Below, piece by piece: positions 1 through 8,634 of a stretch of 64,000 bases of DNA. The stretch's first letter is position 1; every line of letters begins with the position of its first letter. The notes under the pieces are model-generated. The model was not told the DNA's origin, did not search any database, and was given only the letters and a program-made list of their open reading frames with translations. The DNA is from Enterobacter sp. SA187 (GTDB lineage Bacteria > Pseudomonadota > Gammaproteobacteria > Enterobacterales > Enterobacteriaceae), in assembly GCF_001888805.2 (NCBI RefSeq), contig NZ_CP019113.1, positions 4,365,598-4,429,597 on the forward strand. Reading direction: 5' to 3'. A program made the translations under genes and the position numbers.

Positions 1-1
1 A

Positions 2-1150
2 AACCCGTTACTGGATCTGCGCATAAAGATCAGCGCTCTGGATGAGCAATTACTGACGTTACTGGCGGAACGCCGTCTGCTTGCCGTGGAAGTGGGTAAA
101 GCGAAGCTGGCGTCCCATCGTCCGGTTCGCGATATCGATCGCGAGCGCGATTTGCTGGAGCGCCTGATTACGCTTGGCAAAGCGCAGCATCTGGATGCGC
201 ATTACATTACCCGCTTGTTCCAGCTGATCATTGAAGATTCAGTGCTGACCCAGCAGGCCCTGCTTCAGCAGCATCTCAATCAAACTAATCCGCACTCGGC
301 GCGCATCGCGTTTCTTGGCCCCAAAGGCTCGTATTCACACCTTGCGGCACGTCAGTATGCGGCCCGCCACTTTGAACAGTTCATCGAAAGCGGCTGCGCA
401 AAGTTTCACGACATCTTTAACCAGGTGGAAACGGGCCAGGCGGATTACGCGGTGGTGCCCATTGAAAACACCAGCTCGGGGGCTATCAACGATGTCTACG
501 ATCTGTTGCAGCACACCAGCTTATCCATAGTGGCGGAAATGACGGTGCCTATTGACCACTGCGTGCTGGTTTCCGGCCCCACCAGCCTGGATCAGATCCA
601 GACGGTCTACAGCCATCCGCAACCCTTCCAGCAGTGCAGCCAGTTTTTGAATCGCTATCCGCACTGGAAAATTGAGTATTGCGAAAGCACCTCGGCAGCC
701 ATGGAGCGCGTGGCGCAGGCACAGTCGCCGCATGTAGCGGCGCTGGGCAGTGAAGCGGGTGGCGGGCTGTATGGATTGCAGGTGCTGGAGCGTAACCTCG
801 CGAACCAGACGCAAAACATTACGCGTTTTGTCGTGCTGGCCCGTAAAGCGGTGAAAGTATCCGATCAGGTGCCGGCGAAAACCACGCTGCTCATTGCCAC
901 TGGCCAGCAGGCGGGCGCGCTGGTAGAGGCCCTGCTGGTCCTGCGTAATCACAATCTGATCATGACCAAGCTGGAATCCCGTCCGATTTACGGCAACCCG
1001 TGGGAAGAGATGTTTTATCTGGATATTCAGGCCAACGTCGAATCCGCCGCCATGCAAAAAGCCCTGCACGAACTGAGCGAGATCACCCGCTCAATGAAAG
1101 TGCTGGGCTGTTATCCGGGGGAAAACGTTGTGCCGGTCGATCCGGCTTAA
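2..1150 (+). CDS. pheA: Chorismate mutase / prephenate dehydratase (P-protein), 5' end cut off
   Basis: Bifunctional cytoplasmic enzyme that converts chorismate to prephenate and then to phenylpyruvate in phenylalanine synthesis. The frame is open from base 2 and runs 382 codons; by comparison with the 386-residue E. coli protein only about four N-terminal residues lie outside the window. The chorismate mutase part contains VEVGKAK and RDIDRERDLL. The dehydratase part begins at FLGPKGSYSHLAARQY and includes the ENTSSGAIND stretch. The C-terminal ACT domain for phenylalanine feedback carries the ESRP motif. The pheL attenuator would lie upstream, outside the window. The gene is convergent with the next gene and overlaps its stop by 4 bp. 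Confidence 0.97.
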   Translation, partial: NPLLDLRIKISALDEQLLTLLAERRLLAVEVGKAKLASHRPVRDIDRERDLLERLITLGKAQHLDAHYITRLFQLIIEDSVLTQQALLQQHLNQTNPHSARIAFLGPKGSYSHLAARQYAARHFEQFIESGCAKFHDIFNQVETGQADYAVVPIENTSSGAINDVYDLLQHTSLSIVAEMTVPIDHCVLVSGPTSLDQIQTVYSHPQPFQQCSQFLNRYPHWKIEYCESTSAAMERVAQAQSPHVAALGSEAGGGLYGLQVLERNLANQTQNITRFVVLARKAVKVSDQVPAKTTLLIATGQQAGALVEALLVLRNHNLIMTKLESRPIYGNPWEEMFYLDIQANVESAAMQKALHELSEITRSMKVLGCYPGENVVPVDPA

Positions 1151-2019
1151 CGTTCCACGAAAAGGGACTTTTTCACCCCTGCCACCTGCACCGGCAGGGT
1201 GAAAATGGCGCCCGACAGCGGATATTGCGCCGTTTCTTCCGGGGTCATGTTTTCCCTTGTAGTGGTAATAAACAGCGTTTTCATGTCCGCGCCGCCGAAA
1301 CAGACCATCGTCGGGCAGCGTACCGGCAGGCGATATTCTTCCAGTTGCTCGCCCTGCGGCGAGAAGCGCGCGATGCGCCAGCCATCATAGAGCGCGCTCC
1401 AGTAGCCGCCTTCCACGTCCACCGCCGCGCCATCCGGCATTCCCTCTCCGTCAGTAAAGCGACGCAGCACCTTACGCTGCCCAGGCTCGCCGTCGGCGTC
1501 GAGCGGCGTGCAGTAAATCACCTTCTCCGGCGTGTCCGAGGTGAGCATCCACTTGCCGTCAGGACTGAAGGCCAGCCCGTTCGCGCCCTTGATGTCGCAC
1601 TGGATCACTTTCGGGGTCAGATCGTTATCGATACGCATCAGCTGCGCGCCGTTATAATCCCCCGGCGCCCAGAAGGTCCCGGCGTAGAAACGCCCGCGCG
1701 GATCGGTGCCGCCGTCGTTGAAACGCGCCAGTTGCGGATTGGACGGATTGTCGCAGACTTTATTGGTCAGCAGCCCGCGCTTATCGGCGAGCCATATCGC
1801 AGTGCGCATGGCGACAATAAAACCGCCCTTCTCGCGTAGCGCAAAACAGCCCACTTCCTCCGGAAAGCGCAGCACAGAATGCTCGCCCGAGGCGAGATGG
1901 TAACGATGAATTTCGCCTTCAATAATATCGGCCCAGTAAAGCGCCTGCTCCGCCTCACTCCAGGTCGGGCATTCCGGCAGATGGCCGGTATAATCAAACA
2001 GCGGTTGCGGTTCAGCCAT
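1147..2019 (-). CDS. SMP-30/gluconolactonase/LRE family protein
   Basis: A 290-residue six-bladed beta-propeller of the SMP-30/regucalcin family, whose members hydrolyse sugar lactones using a divalent metal. Visible family signatures are an early Glu in GHLPECPTWSEAEQALYWAD, the RFNDGGTDPRGRFYAGT metal-site segment, and NGLAFSPDGKWMLTSDT near residue 145. The start at 2019 follows an AAGGGATTTGTT leader. E. coli K-12 has no gene between pheA and tyrA, so this is an insertion relative to it. The real substrate cannot be deduced; no sugar operon surrounds it. Confidence 0.85.
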   Translation of the reverse strand: MAEPQPLFDYTGHLPECPTWSEAEQALYWADIIEGEIHRYHLASGEHSVLRFPEEVGCFALREKGGFIVAMRTAIWLADKRGLLTNKVCDNPSNPQLARFNDGGTDPRGRFYAGTFWAPGDYNGAQLMRIDNDLTPKVIQCDIKGANGLAFSPDGKWMLTSDTPEKVIYCTPLDADGEPGQRKVLRRFTDGEGMPDGAAVDVEGGYWSALYDGWRIARFSPQGEQLEEYRLPVRCPTMVCFGGADMKTLFITTTRENMTPEETAQYPLSGAIFTLPVQVAGVKKSLFVER

Positions 2020-2034
2020 AACAAATCCCTTCTT

Positions 2035-2067
2035 ATAAAAAAAGCCAGCGGATCACCCACTGGCTTC
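2035..2067 (-). terminator. Rho-independent terminator after tyrA
   Basis: On the minus strand GCCAGTGG, a short loop and a near-perfect CCGCTGGC are followed by a run of seven T. It lies 21 bp beyond the tyrA stop and ends the aroF-tyrA transcript before the SMP-30 gene. Confidence 0.8.
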
Positions 2068-2087
2068 AAGTATATGCAGCTTTTCAG

Positions 2088-3209
2088 TTATTGACGGCTG
2101 TCGTTCGCCTGGCGCAGCAATACGCGGCTTTCGCTCTGGAAACGCTCAGCGTAATCGCCGAACCAGTGTTCCACCTTACGGAAGCTGTCGATGAAGGCCT
2201 GCTTGTTGCCCTGCTCCAGCAGGCCAATCGCCTCGCCAAAGCGCTGGTAATAGCGTTTGATCAGCGCCAGATTACTTTCCGACGACATAATAATGTCGGC
2301 ATACAGCTGTGGATCCTGGGCAAACAGCCTTCCGACCATCGCCAGTTCCAGCCGGTAAATCGGCGACGAGAGCGCCAGCAACTGTTCAAGCTGAACGTTT
2401 TCTTCCGCCAGATGCAGGCCATAGGCAAAGGTGGCGAAGTGGCGCAGCGCCTGAATAAACGCCATGTGCTGATCGTGCTCCACGGCGCTGATGCGGTGCA
2501 GCCGCGCGCCCCAGACCTGGATCTGCTCCAGGAACCACTGATACGCTTCCGGCTGGCGGCCATCACAGTACACCACCACCTGCTTGGCGAGGCTGCCGCT
2601 GTCCGGGCCGAACATTGGGTGCAGACCCAGCACCGGGCCGTTATGCGCTGTCAGCATCGCCTGCAATGGCCCGCTTTTTACCGACGCCAGATCAACCAGA
2701 ATGCAGTCATCCGGCAATGGCGGCAGTTTAGCGATGATCGACTCCGTCACGTGAATAGGCACGCTGACAATCACCATACCTGCGTCCGCCACAATGGATG
2801 CAGCGCGCGACCAGTCCTCTTTTTCCAGAATGCGCACTTCATAGCCGGAAAGCTGGAGCATTTTCTCAAACAGCCGCCCCATCTGCCCGCCACCGCCGAC
2901 GATCACCACCGGGCGCAGCGTCGGATGCAGCGTCTTAAAGCCTTTGTCGTTTTCGCTGGAATAGGATTCGCGCATTACCCGGCGCAATACATCTTCAATC
3001 AGATCCGGCGGCACGCCCAGCGCCTGCGCTTCTTTCCGGCGCGATGCCAGCATTGAGGCTTCGCGCTCCGGCACGTAAATCGGCAAACCGTATTTGCTTT
3101 TTACTTCGCCCACTTCGGCGACCAGCGCCAGGCGGCGCGCCAGCAGATCCAGCAGCGCCTTATCCACTTCATCAATTTGATCGCGCAACGCGGTCAATTC
3201 TGCAACCAT
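2088..3209 (-). CDS. tyrA: Chorismate mutase / prephenate dehydrogenase (T-protein)
   Basis: Bifunctional enzyme of tyrosine synthesis that makes prephenate and oxidises it with NAD+ to 4-hydroxyphenylpyruvate. Its 373 residues equal the E. coli length. Residues 1-90 are an AroQ chorismate mutase (LRDQIDEVDKALLDLLARR). The dehydrogenase begins at VVIVGGGGQMGRLFEKM, a Rossmann dinucleotide-binding motif, and contains GLHPMFGPDSGS and HDQHMAFIQALRHF. It starts 9 bp after the aroF stop, forming the usual aroF-tyrA operon controlled by TyrR. Confidence 0.97.
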   Translation of the reverse strand: MVAELTALRDQIDEVDKALLDLLARRLALVAEVGEVKSKYGLPIYVPEREASMLASRRKEAQALGVPPDLIEDVLRRVMRESYSSENDKGFKTLHPTLRPVVIVGGGGQMGRLFEKMLQLSGYEVRILEKEDWSRAASIVADAGMVIVSVPIHVTESIIAKLPPLPDDCILVDLASVKSGPLQAMLTAHNGPVLGLHPMFGPDSGSLAKQVVVYCDGRQPEAYQWFLEQIQVWGARLHRISAVEHDQHMAFIQALRHFATFAYGLHLAEENVQLEQLLALSSPIYRLELAMVGRLFAQDPQLYADIIMSSESNLALIKRYYQRFGEAIGLLEQGNKQAFIDSFRKVEHWFGDYAERFQSESRVLLRQANDSRQ

Positions 3210-3218
3210 GACAACCTC

Positions 3219-4289
3219 TTAAGCGTGACGCGTCGCCAGATGCGCGCGCAGGTCCTTATCGATCTCGCGCAGCAGCGCATCGGTCGTTTCCCAGCTGATG
3301 CAGGCATCGGTAACGGAAACGCCATACTTCATTTCGCTGCGCGGCTGCTCGGATGACTGATTGCCTTCGTGAATATTACTTTCAATCATCAGACCAATAA
3401 TCGAACGGTTGCCATCTTTAATCTGTGCGACAACAGACTCTGCAACCGCAGGCTGGCGACGGTAATCTTTGTTGGAATTACCATGGCTGCAATCTACCAT
3501 CAGCGACGGCTTCAGTCCCGCCTGCGTCATCTCTTTTTCACACTGCGCCACGTCTGCCGGACTGTAGTTTGGCGCTTTGCCGCCGCGCAGGATCACATGC
3601 CCGTCCGGATTGCCCTGCGTCTGTAACAGGCAAACCTGTCCCGCCTGATTGATCCCCACAAAACGGTGCGGCATGGCTGCGGCGCGCATGGCGTTAATTG
3701 CCGTCGCCAGGCTGCCATCGGTGCCATTTTTAAAGCCCACCGGCATGGATAAACCGGAGGCCATTTCGCGGTGCGTTTGTGATTCGGTGGTACGCGCGCC
3801 AATCGCCGACCAGCTGAACAGATCGCCCAGGTATTGCGGGCTATTCGGATCCAGCGCTTCGGTCGCCAGCGGCAGGCCCATACCCACCAGTTCTACCAGC
3901 AGACGACGCGCAATCTTCAGGCCCGCTTCCACATCAAAAGAGCCATCCATATGCGGATCGTTAATCAGCCCCTTCCAGCCAACGGTGGTACGGGGTTTTT
4001 CAAAATAGACGCGCATCACCAGATAGAGGCTATCGCTGACCTCTGCGGCAAGGGCTTTAAACCGACGCGCGTATTCAATGGCCGCTTCCGGATCGTGAAT
4101 GGAGCACGGACCGCAAACCACCAGCAGACGCGGATCGCGCCCGGCAATAATGTCAGACAGCGTCTGACGGGATTGCTCGATTTGCGCCTGTTGTTCCGCC
4201 GTCAGCGGGAATTCCGCTTTCAGCTGATCGGGCGTGATTAATACGTGTTCGTCGGTAATATGTACGTTGTTCAGCGCGTCTTTTTGCAT
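3219..4289 (-). CDS. aroF: 3-deoxy-7-phosphoheptulonate synthase, Tyr-sensitive isozyme
   Basis: First enzyme of the shikimate pathway, condensing phosphoenolpyruvate and erythrose 4-phosphate to DAHP. The 356-residue frame starting MQKDALNNVHITDE matches the E. coli AroF length and start; a longer frame to 4388 exists but its extra 33 codons run through the promoter. Class I motifs LLVVCGPCSIHDP, GARTTESQTHREMASG and DCSHGNSNKDYRRQP are intact. The AroF-type N-terminus, the tyrA partner and the upstream TyrR boxes point to the tyrosine-inhibited isozyme rather than AroG or AroH. Confidence 0.97.
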   Translation of the reverse strand: MQKDALNNVHITDEHVLITPDQLKAEFPLTAEQQAQIEQSRQTLSDIIAGRDPRLLVVCGPCSIHDPEAAIEYARRFKALAAEVSDSLYLVMRVYFEKPRTTVGWKGLINDPHMDGSFDVEAGLKIARRLLVELVGMGLPLATEALDPNSPQYLGDLFSWSAIGARTTESQTHREMASGLSMPVGFKNGTDGSLATAINAMRAAAMPHRFVGINQAGQVCLLQTQGNPDGHVILRGGKAPNYSPADVAQCEKEMTQAGLKPSLMVDCSHGNSNKDYRRQPAVAESVVAQIKDGNRSIIGLMIESNIHEGNQSSEQPRSEMKYGVSVTDACISWETTDALLREIDKDLRAHLATRHA

Positions 4290-4344
4290 GATGGCGATCC
4301 TGTCTGGCTCGTTTGCGATAGTGTCTCGTTGTGAGAGTGATTTA

Positions 4345-4372
4345 ACGATACCACAAACGGTAAACATTTCAA
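4345..4372 (-). promoter_or_regulatory. aroF-tyrA promoter
   Basis: On the minus strand a TTGAAA -35 hexamer (4372-4367) and a TATCGT -10 hexamer (4350-4345) are separated by 16 bp, about 56 bp upstream of the aroF ATG. The layout closely resembles the E. coli aroF promoter and lies directly below a TyrR box. Confidence 0.7.
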
Positions 4373-4381
4373 TCCAAAATA

Positions 4382-4399
4382 CGTACACCTTACTTTACA
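4382..4399 (-). promoter_or_regulatory. TyrR box, promoter proximal
   Basis: The minus strand reads TGTAAAGTAAGGTGTACG, a match to the TyrR consensus TGTAAA-N6-TTTACA with an intact first half. It sits 10 bp upstream of the -35 hexamer of aroF, a position suited to tyrosine-dependent repression. Confidence 0.7.
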
Positions 4400-4434
4400 A
4401 TATGCATTTTAAGGCCATTTAAATGCTTTTAACG

Positions 4435-4452
4435 TGTAAAGATAACAATACA
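4435..4452 (+). promoter_or_regulatory. TyrR box, upstream
   Basis: TGTAAAGATAACAATACA matches 10 of 12 conserved positions of TGTAAA-N6-TTTACA. It lies 36 bp beyond the first box, so paired TyrR hexamers could bind. It also lies 55 bp upstream of the divergent lipoprotein gene. Confidence 0.65.
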
Positions 4453-4506
4453 CAGCAGCATGTGCCGTTATTCGGGCTACGCTTACATAACACACAGGAG
4501 AACGTA

Positions 4507-4881
4507 ATGAAGACAGGTATGGTTTTGCTTTTACCCATTTTATTGATCGGCTGCTCCGTAGAACCTTACAGCCATGCCCCGACCTGGACCGGTACGGACT
4601 GGTACAGCGCCGGTAAAGACGATGCCCTGTCCGGCGCGGTCATAAAGAATAATGAGACGCTGGCGCTCGAGCACAACAGCAAAGAAATTAACCGTCCCCG
4701 GTACGCAGAGGGTTACGCGGATGGCCTGAAAAAGATCTGTCAGGATGATTTTCTGTATGCCTGGGGCCGCGCCGGGAAAATTTACCCGGCGGGCTGTGAC
4801 ACGCTTGAAAATGCCAGCACTTATCGTGCGCACTGGCAAAAAGGCATGGAAGAAGGCGCACGCGACAGCCGGCTTAATTAA
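4507..4881 (+). CDS. DUF2799 family lipoprotein (YfiL-like position)
   Basis: A 124-residue predicted lipoprotein. The start at 4507 is chosen because CACAGGAG lies just upstream and the protein then begins with a signal peptide ending in the lipobox LLIGCS. The mature part has the DUF2799 pattern: W-x3-G-x2-DA around residue 35, then YAEGYADGLKKIC, and a late GRAGKIYPAGC. E. coli also has a small lipoprotein gene, yfiL, in this place after aroF. Its function is unknown. The two cysteines after the lipobox may form a disulfide in the periplasm. Confidence 0.8.
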   Translation: MKTGMVLLLPILLIGCSVEPYSHAPTWTGTDWYSAGKDDALSGAVIKNNETLALEHNSKEINRPRYAEGYADGLKKICQDDFLYAWGRAGKIYPAGCDTLENASTYRAHWQKGMEEGARDSRLN

Positions 4882-4899
4882 GCTATCCGCGTGCGGTGT

Positions 4900-6261
4900 T
4901 TACTCCGCGACGGGTCGCCGGGCGCAGGCTTTGCGCCAGCGCAGCACGTCCACCGCCAGAAACAGCAGCAGGCTGACGCCCAGCACCGGTAATGCCAGCG
5001 CCAGCAGCAGCGCCACCACGCTGACCACAATACGTCCTGCCACGGGCAGCGCCAGCCAGCTTTGCATCAATGTCTGTACCGGGCTGACGTTCGACCCGGC
5101 AGGCCTGCGCAGCCACCAGAGCCGGTAACCCATCACAATCATCACGCACAGTCCAAGGCCAAAGGCGATCAGCACCAGTTGATTGGGCAGCCCGAACAGC
5201 ACGCCCATATGGAAATCCACGCCCCAACGGGTCAGTTTCGCCATCAACGGGAAATCCTCAAACCGGGTGCTGTCGATCACCTGCATAGTATTTGCGTCCA
5301 CCGCCACGGCATCCACCTGGGTCGGCCAGCTACGGTCGATTTCGGTGACCGTCCAGGCGCTGTTGGCATCCCGCGGCGGGCGGATCTCAAGCTTCGCCGC
5401 ATTGATGCCAGCCGCACGCGCGACCTGCAATACTTCATCAAACTGTACCGAGTCCTCAACGCTGGCAGGCATCTCCATGCCATGATGATGACCATGATGT
5501 TCCGCATGGGGATCGGCTGCCTGCGCCGGGCCGTGCAACTGGGTGTTCACCTGCGGCGTCATCCAGCCGAAGGCAGCGCGCATTTTGTCAACGTTCCCGC
5601 CCGCCCACTGGGACCATGTCAGCCCGGTGACGGAAAACAGCAGCATGCCCGCCAGCAGGATCCAGCCGAGGGTGACGTGTACCCGCCGGGTATTCTGGAA
5701 GCTGTTGTTCAGGCGGCGCTTCGGGCGCGTATAAAACCACAGCACTATGCCGCCAAGCGCTGCGGCCCACATCCAGGACGCCGCCAGTTCACTGTACAGC
5801 CGCCCGGTATCGCCAAGCAGCAGCGAGCGATGCGCGTAGTCAATGATTTGCCGCAACGGCAGGATGCCGCTGGTGCCATAGACGGTGTGATCCCCTTTCA
5901 CCGCCAGCGTTACCGGATCGATAAAAATCGCCCGGTGCTCCGACACGCCGAGCGCCGGATCGGCAAACATTACGCGGGTAGTGTCCGTATCCGCGAGTCC
6001 CGGACGCACGGCATGCAGACGCAGATGGCCGCCGGTAACCTGTTCCGCCACCGCGATCTGTTCCGCCAGCGGCTGACGTTCGCCGGTAGTGGTACCGTAA
6101 AGCGTATCGGCATAAAACAGGTTTTCCAGCTGTGGGGTGGCAACGTACAGCGTCCCGGTCAGGGCCGCCACAAAGATGAACGGCCCGACAAACAGACCAA
6201 TATAAAAATGCAGGCGTCGCAGCAGGTTTAACCAGGCCGCGCGCGGGGTGCAGGTAGTCAT
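4900..6261 (-). CDS. PepSY-associated transmembrane protein, His/Met-rich
   Basis: A 453-residue inner membrane protein of the PepSY-TM (PiuB-like) family, whose members are often linked to metal or siderophore reduction. The start at 6261 is preferred because AAGGAAAAG stands 1 bp upstream; an in-frame ATG at 6282 lacks one. The first helix lies near residues 14-35 (LHFYIGLFVGPFIFVAALTG), and further helices lie near 160, 200 and 355, with a last one close to the C-terminus. A His/Met-rich stretch, AEHHGHHHGMEMP, lies in the periplasmic loop near residue 255 and suggests copper. The gene follows the DUF2946 gene by about 60 bp. Confidence 0.8.
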   Translation of the reverse strand: MTTCTPRAAWLNLLRRLHFYIGLFVGPFIFVAALTGTLYVATPQLENLFYADTLYGTTTGERQPLAEQIAVAEQVTGGHLRLHAVRPGLADTDTTRVMFADPALGVSEHRAIFIDPVTLAVKGDHTVYGTSGILPLRQIIDYAHRSLLLGDTGRLYSELAASWMWAAALGGIVLWFYTRPKRRLNNSFQNTRRVHVTLGWILLAGMLLFSVTGLTWSQWAGGNVDKMRAAFGWMTPQVNTQLHGPAQAADPHAEHHGHHHGMEMPASVEDSVQFDEVLQVARAAGINAAKLEIRPPRDANSAWTVTEIDRSWPTQVDAVAVDANTMQVIDSTRFEDFPLMAKLTRWGVDFHMGVLFGLPNQLVLIAFGLGLCVMIVMGYRLWWLRRPAGSNVSPVQTLMQSWLALPVAGRIVVSVVALLLALALPVLGVSLLLFLAVDVLRWRKACARRPVAE

Positions 6262-6319
6262 ACTTTTCCTTACTGAAAGCAAAGGTTCGCCTTGTGCGCA
6301 GGCACAGGCTTAATGGGTT

Positions 6320-6721
6320 TTAACAGGAAAAAGCAGACTGGCGCGGCGGCGCGCGGGTTTGAGGATAAAGCCAGGGAATAAAACGCCATGCCCGTTCGGG
6401 CGGGGGAAGCGGTGCGATATAAATACGGGTAAGCGTAGCGGAGAGAAAAAGCACCGCCAGCAGGATCAGGCCGGGCACGTGCGCCAGCAGTACGCAATAG
6501 CCGCAGGCTTCGGCATGATCGACCGGAATAACGTCCGGCGCGCTGTCGTGGTGTTCAGCCATCATGCTCATGTCATGATGCATGCCCGGCATGCTCGCCA
6601 TGGGATCTTTTTGCAGGCTGACAGAGATAAGCGGCGCGACCAGGATCAGCAAAATAGCAAACAGGGCGAGCCATGCTGCTTTACGCTTGATGCTGGTATG
6701 ATGAAATGCGCTCTGTGTCAC
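6320..6721 (-). CDS. DUF2946 domain protein, probable copper-related
   Basis: A 133-residue small membrane protein of the DUF2946 family, often found beside copper uptake genes. It has one helix at about residues 15-33 and another near 80-97. Between them is a loop rich in Met and His (SMPGMHHDMSMMAEHHD) followed by the family motif EACGYC. It is probably cotranscribed with the PepSY protein downstream, which has a similar His/Met-rich loop. The exact function is unknown; copper or heme handling is an inference. Confidence 0.75.
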   Translation of the reverse strand: MTQSAFHHTSIKRKAAWLALFAILLILVAPLISVSLQKDPMASMPGMHHDMSMMAEHHDSAPDVIPVDHAEACGYCVLLAHVPGLILLAVLFLSATLTRIYIAPLPPPERAWRFIPWLYPQTRAPPRQSAFSC

Positions 6722-6806
6722 GACTCCTCCGCATGCAGGGGGTCATTGTAAACGATTTATTGGTTTTTGGTTAATCTGGCGGGCAGGTTTTGGGCATGCG
6801 GGGAAT

Positions 6807-6840
6807 AAAAAAAGGGCCGACCCGGAGGTCAGCCCTTTTC
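6807..6840 (-). terminator. Terminator of the rpsP operon
   Basis: Minus strand AAAAGGGCTGACC, loop TCCG, GGTCGGCCCTTTTTTT: a strong hairpin and T-run 27 bp beyond the rplS stop. Confidence 0.9.
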
Positions 6841-6866
6841 TGATGGGATGTCGCGAAAGCGATATC

Positions 6867-7214
6867 TTAGTTAAGACGCTCTTTGATACGAGCAGACTTA
6901 CCAGTGCGCTCACGCAGGTAGTACAGTTTAGCTTTACGTACAGCACCACGACGTTTAACAGCAATGCTGTCAACTACCGGAGAGTGAGTCTGGAAGACAC
7001 GCTCAACGCCTTCGCCGTTGGAAATTTTACGAACAGTGAATGCAGAGTGCAGACCGCGGTTACGAATAGCGATAACCACGCCCTCGAATGCCTGCAGACG
7101 TTTTTTGGAACCTTCAACAACCCATACTTTCACTTCCACGGTGTCACCCGGACGGAAGGAAGGTACGTCCTGCTTCATCTGCTCTTGTTCAAGTTGCTTA
7201 ATAATGTTGCTCAT
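6867..7214 (-). CDS. rplS: 50S ribosomal protein L19
   Basis: A 115-residue ribosomal protein that sits at the 30S-50S interface. It is essentially the E. coli protein, with FRPGDTVEVKVWV, FEGVVIAIRNRG and the C-terminal KLYYLRERTGKSARIKERL. It is the last gene of the rpsP-rimM-trmD-rplS operon, 40 bp after trmD, and is followed by a strong terminator. Confidence 0.98.
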   Translation of the reverse strand: MSNIIKQLEQEQMKQDVPSFRPGDTVEVKVWVVEGSKKRLQAFEGVVIAIRNRGLHSAFTVRKISNGEGVERVFQTHSPVVDSIAVKRRGAVRKAKLYYLRERTGKSARIKERLN

Positions 7215-7254
7215 AATTTAATCTCTTATCCTGGGTAAACTGATATTTGGGGGC

Positions 7255-8022
7255 TTACGCCTGCCCATCATGTTTATGCTGCTGTTGTGCGTGCTCTTTT
7301 TTGAACTCCGCCAGCAACTTTGCTTGCTCTTCAGTCAGAGCCAGGTTTTCCAGAAGTTCAGGTCTTCTAAGCCAGGTACGGCCCAACGACTGTTTCAGAC
7401 GCCAGCGACGTATCTCGGCATGGTTCCCCGACAGCAATACTGCCGGTACTTCCATCCCTTCCAACACTTCAGGACGGGTATAGTGCGGACAGTCCAGCAA
7501 TCCATCGGCAAAGGAATCTTCAGTTGCCGAGGCTTCATGTCCCAGTACCCCCGGAATAAACCGGGAAACCGAGTCAATCAGCGTCATTGCGGGTAACTCT
7601 CCACCGCTGAGAACGTAATCGCCGACAGACCATTCTTCGTCAATCTCGGTTTTGATTACGCGCTCATCTATCCCTTCGTAGCGGCCACACACCAGAATCA
7701 GCTTCTGATGCGTTGCCAGCTCGCTGACGCCCGCTTGATCAAGCTTGCGTCCCTGAGGTGACAGATAAATCACCTTTGCGCCTTCACCCGCCGCGGCTTT
7801 CGCTGCGTGGATGGCGTCCCGCAAGGGTTGTACCATCATCAGCATCCCCGGTCCGCCGCCGTAAGGACGTTCGTCCACGGTACGGTGCCGGTCATGAGCG
7901 AAATCACGCGGACTCCAGCTCTGGATGCTCAGCAGGCCATTTTTTACAGCCCGGCCAGTTACCCCGTAATCAGTAATCGCACGGAACATTTCAGGAAACA
8001 GGCTAACGATACCAATAAACAC
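7255..8022 (-). CDS. trmD: tRNA (guanine-N1)-methyltransferase
   Basis: SPOUT-class enzyme that uses S-adenosylmethionine to methylate G37 of tRNAs next to the anticodon and so prevents frameshifting. Its 255 residues equal the E. coli length. The knot region motifs LVCGRYEGIDERV and GDYVLSGGELPAM are intact, as is RPYGGGPGMLMMVQPL in the N-terminal half. It is the third gene of its operon, 45 bp after rimM. Confidence 0.98.
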   Translation of the reverse strand: MFIGIVSLFPEMFRAITDYGVTGRAVKNGLLSIQSWSPRDFAHDRHRTVDERPYGGGPGMLMMVQPLRDAIHAAKAAAGEGAKVIYLSPQGRKLDQAGVSELATHQKLILVCGRYEGIDERVIKTEIDEEWSVGDYVLSGGELPAMTLIDSVSRFIPGVLGHEASATEDSFADGLLDCPHYTRPEVLEGMEVPAVLLSGNHAEIRRWRLKQSLGRTWLRRPELLENLALTEEQAKLLAEFKKEHAQQQHKHDGQA

Positions 8023-8067
8023 GCGCCAATCCCCTTAGCACCGACTTTTACTATTTATCCGGAGGTT

Positions 8068-8616
8068 TTAAAAACCAGGATCCCAATCTACTTCAATGGT
8101 GCGAGTAGTGAGATCGACATTCTTGATAACCTGCCCATCGAGGAACGGAACCAACCGCTCCTTGATACCAAATGCATCTTTCAGGTTTGCCTTGATGACG
8201 AGAACGTCATTGGAGCCGGTTTCCATCATATCAATGACTTTACCCAGCCCGTACCCTTCGGTGGTCACTACCTGGCAGCCAATAAGGTCTTTCCAGTAGT
8301 AGTCGCCATCGGTGAGGGCCGGCAACTGCGAGGTATCTACCATAATTTCGCAATTAGTCAGTAGATTCGCGCTGTCACGATCGTCAACGCCTTTCAGCTT
8401 GATGATCAGATCCTGATTGTGGTGCTTCCAGCTTTCCAGCTGTACCTGCTCCCACTGACCCGCCTTCTGGATAAACCAGGGCTGATAGTCAAAAATGCTT
8501 TCGGCGTCTTCGGTGGAGGAAAACACTCTGAGCCAACCACGAATACCGTAGGAAGAACCCATTTTGCCCAGTACAACCGGTTCAACAGGGACTTTTGCGG
8601 CGAGTTGCTTGCTCAT
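8068..8616 (-). CDS. rimM: Ribosome maturation factor RimM
   Basis: 16S rRNA processing factor that binds ribosomal protein S19 and helps mature the head of the 30S subunit. The start at 8616 gives 182 residues beginning MSKQL, as in E. coli; the frame has further ATG codons just upstream (8619, 8625). The N-terminal barrel contains VLGKMGSSYGIRGWLRVFSST. The C-terminal PRC-barrel contains DYYWKDLIGC and METGSNDVLVIK. Confidence 0.97.
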   Translation of the reverse strand: MSKQLAAKVPVEPVVLGKMGSSYGIRGWLRVFSSTEDAESIFDYQPWFIQKAGQWEQVQLESWKHHNQDLIIKLKGVDDRDSANLLTNCEIMVDTSQLPALTDGDYYWKDLIGCQVVTTEGYGLGKVIDMMETGSNDVLVIKANLKDAFGIKERLVPFLDGQVIKNVDLTTRTIEVDWDPGF

Positions 8617-8634
8617 CATGACCACCGTGACAGA

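Noticed and set aside
4289..4388. A longer aroF start at 4388
   Set aside because: The extra codons span the -35/-10 promoter and reach a TyrR box; the protein start MQKDALNN matches E. coli AroF.
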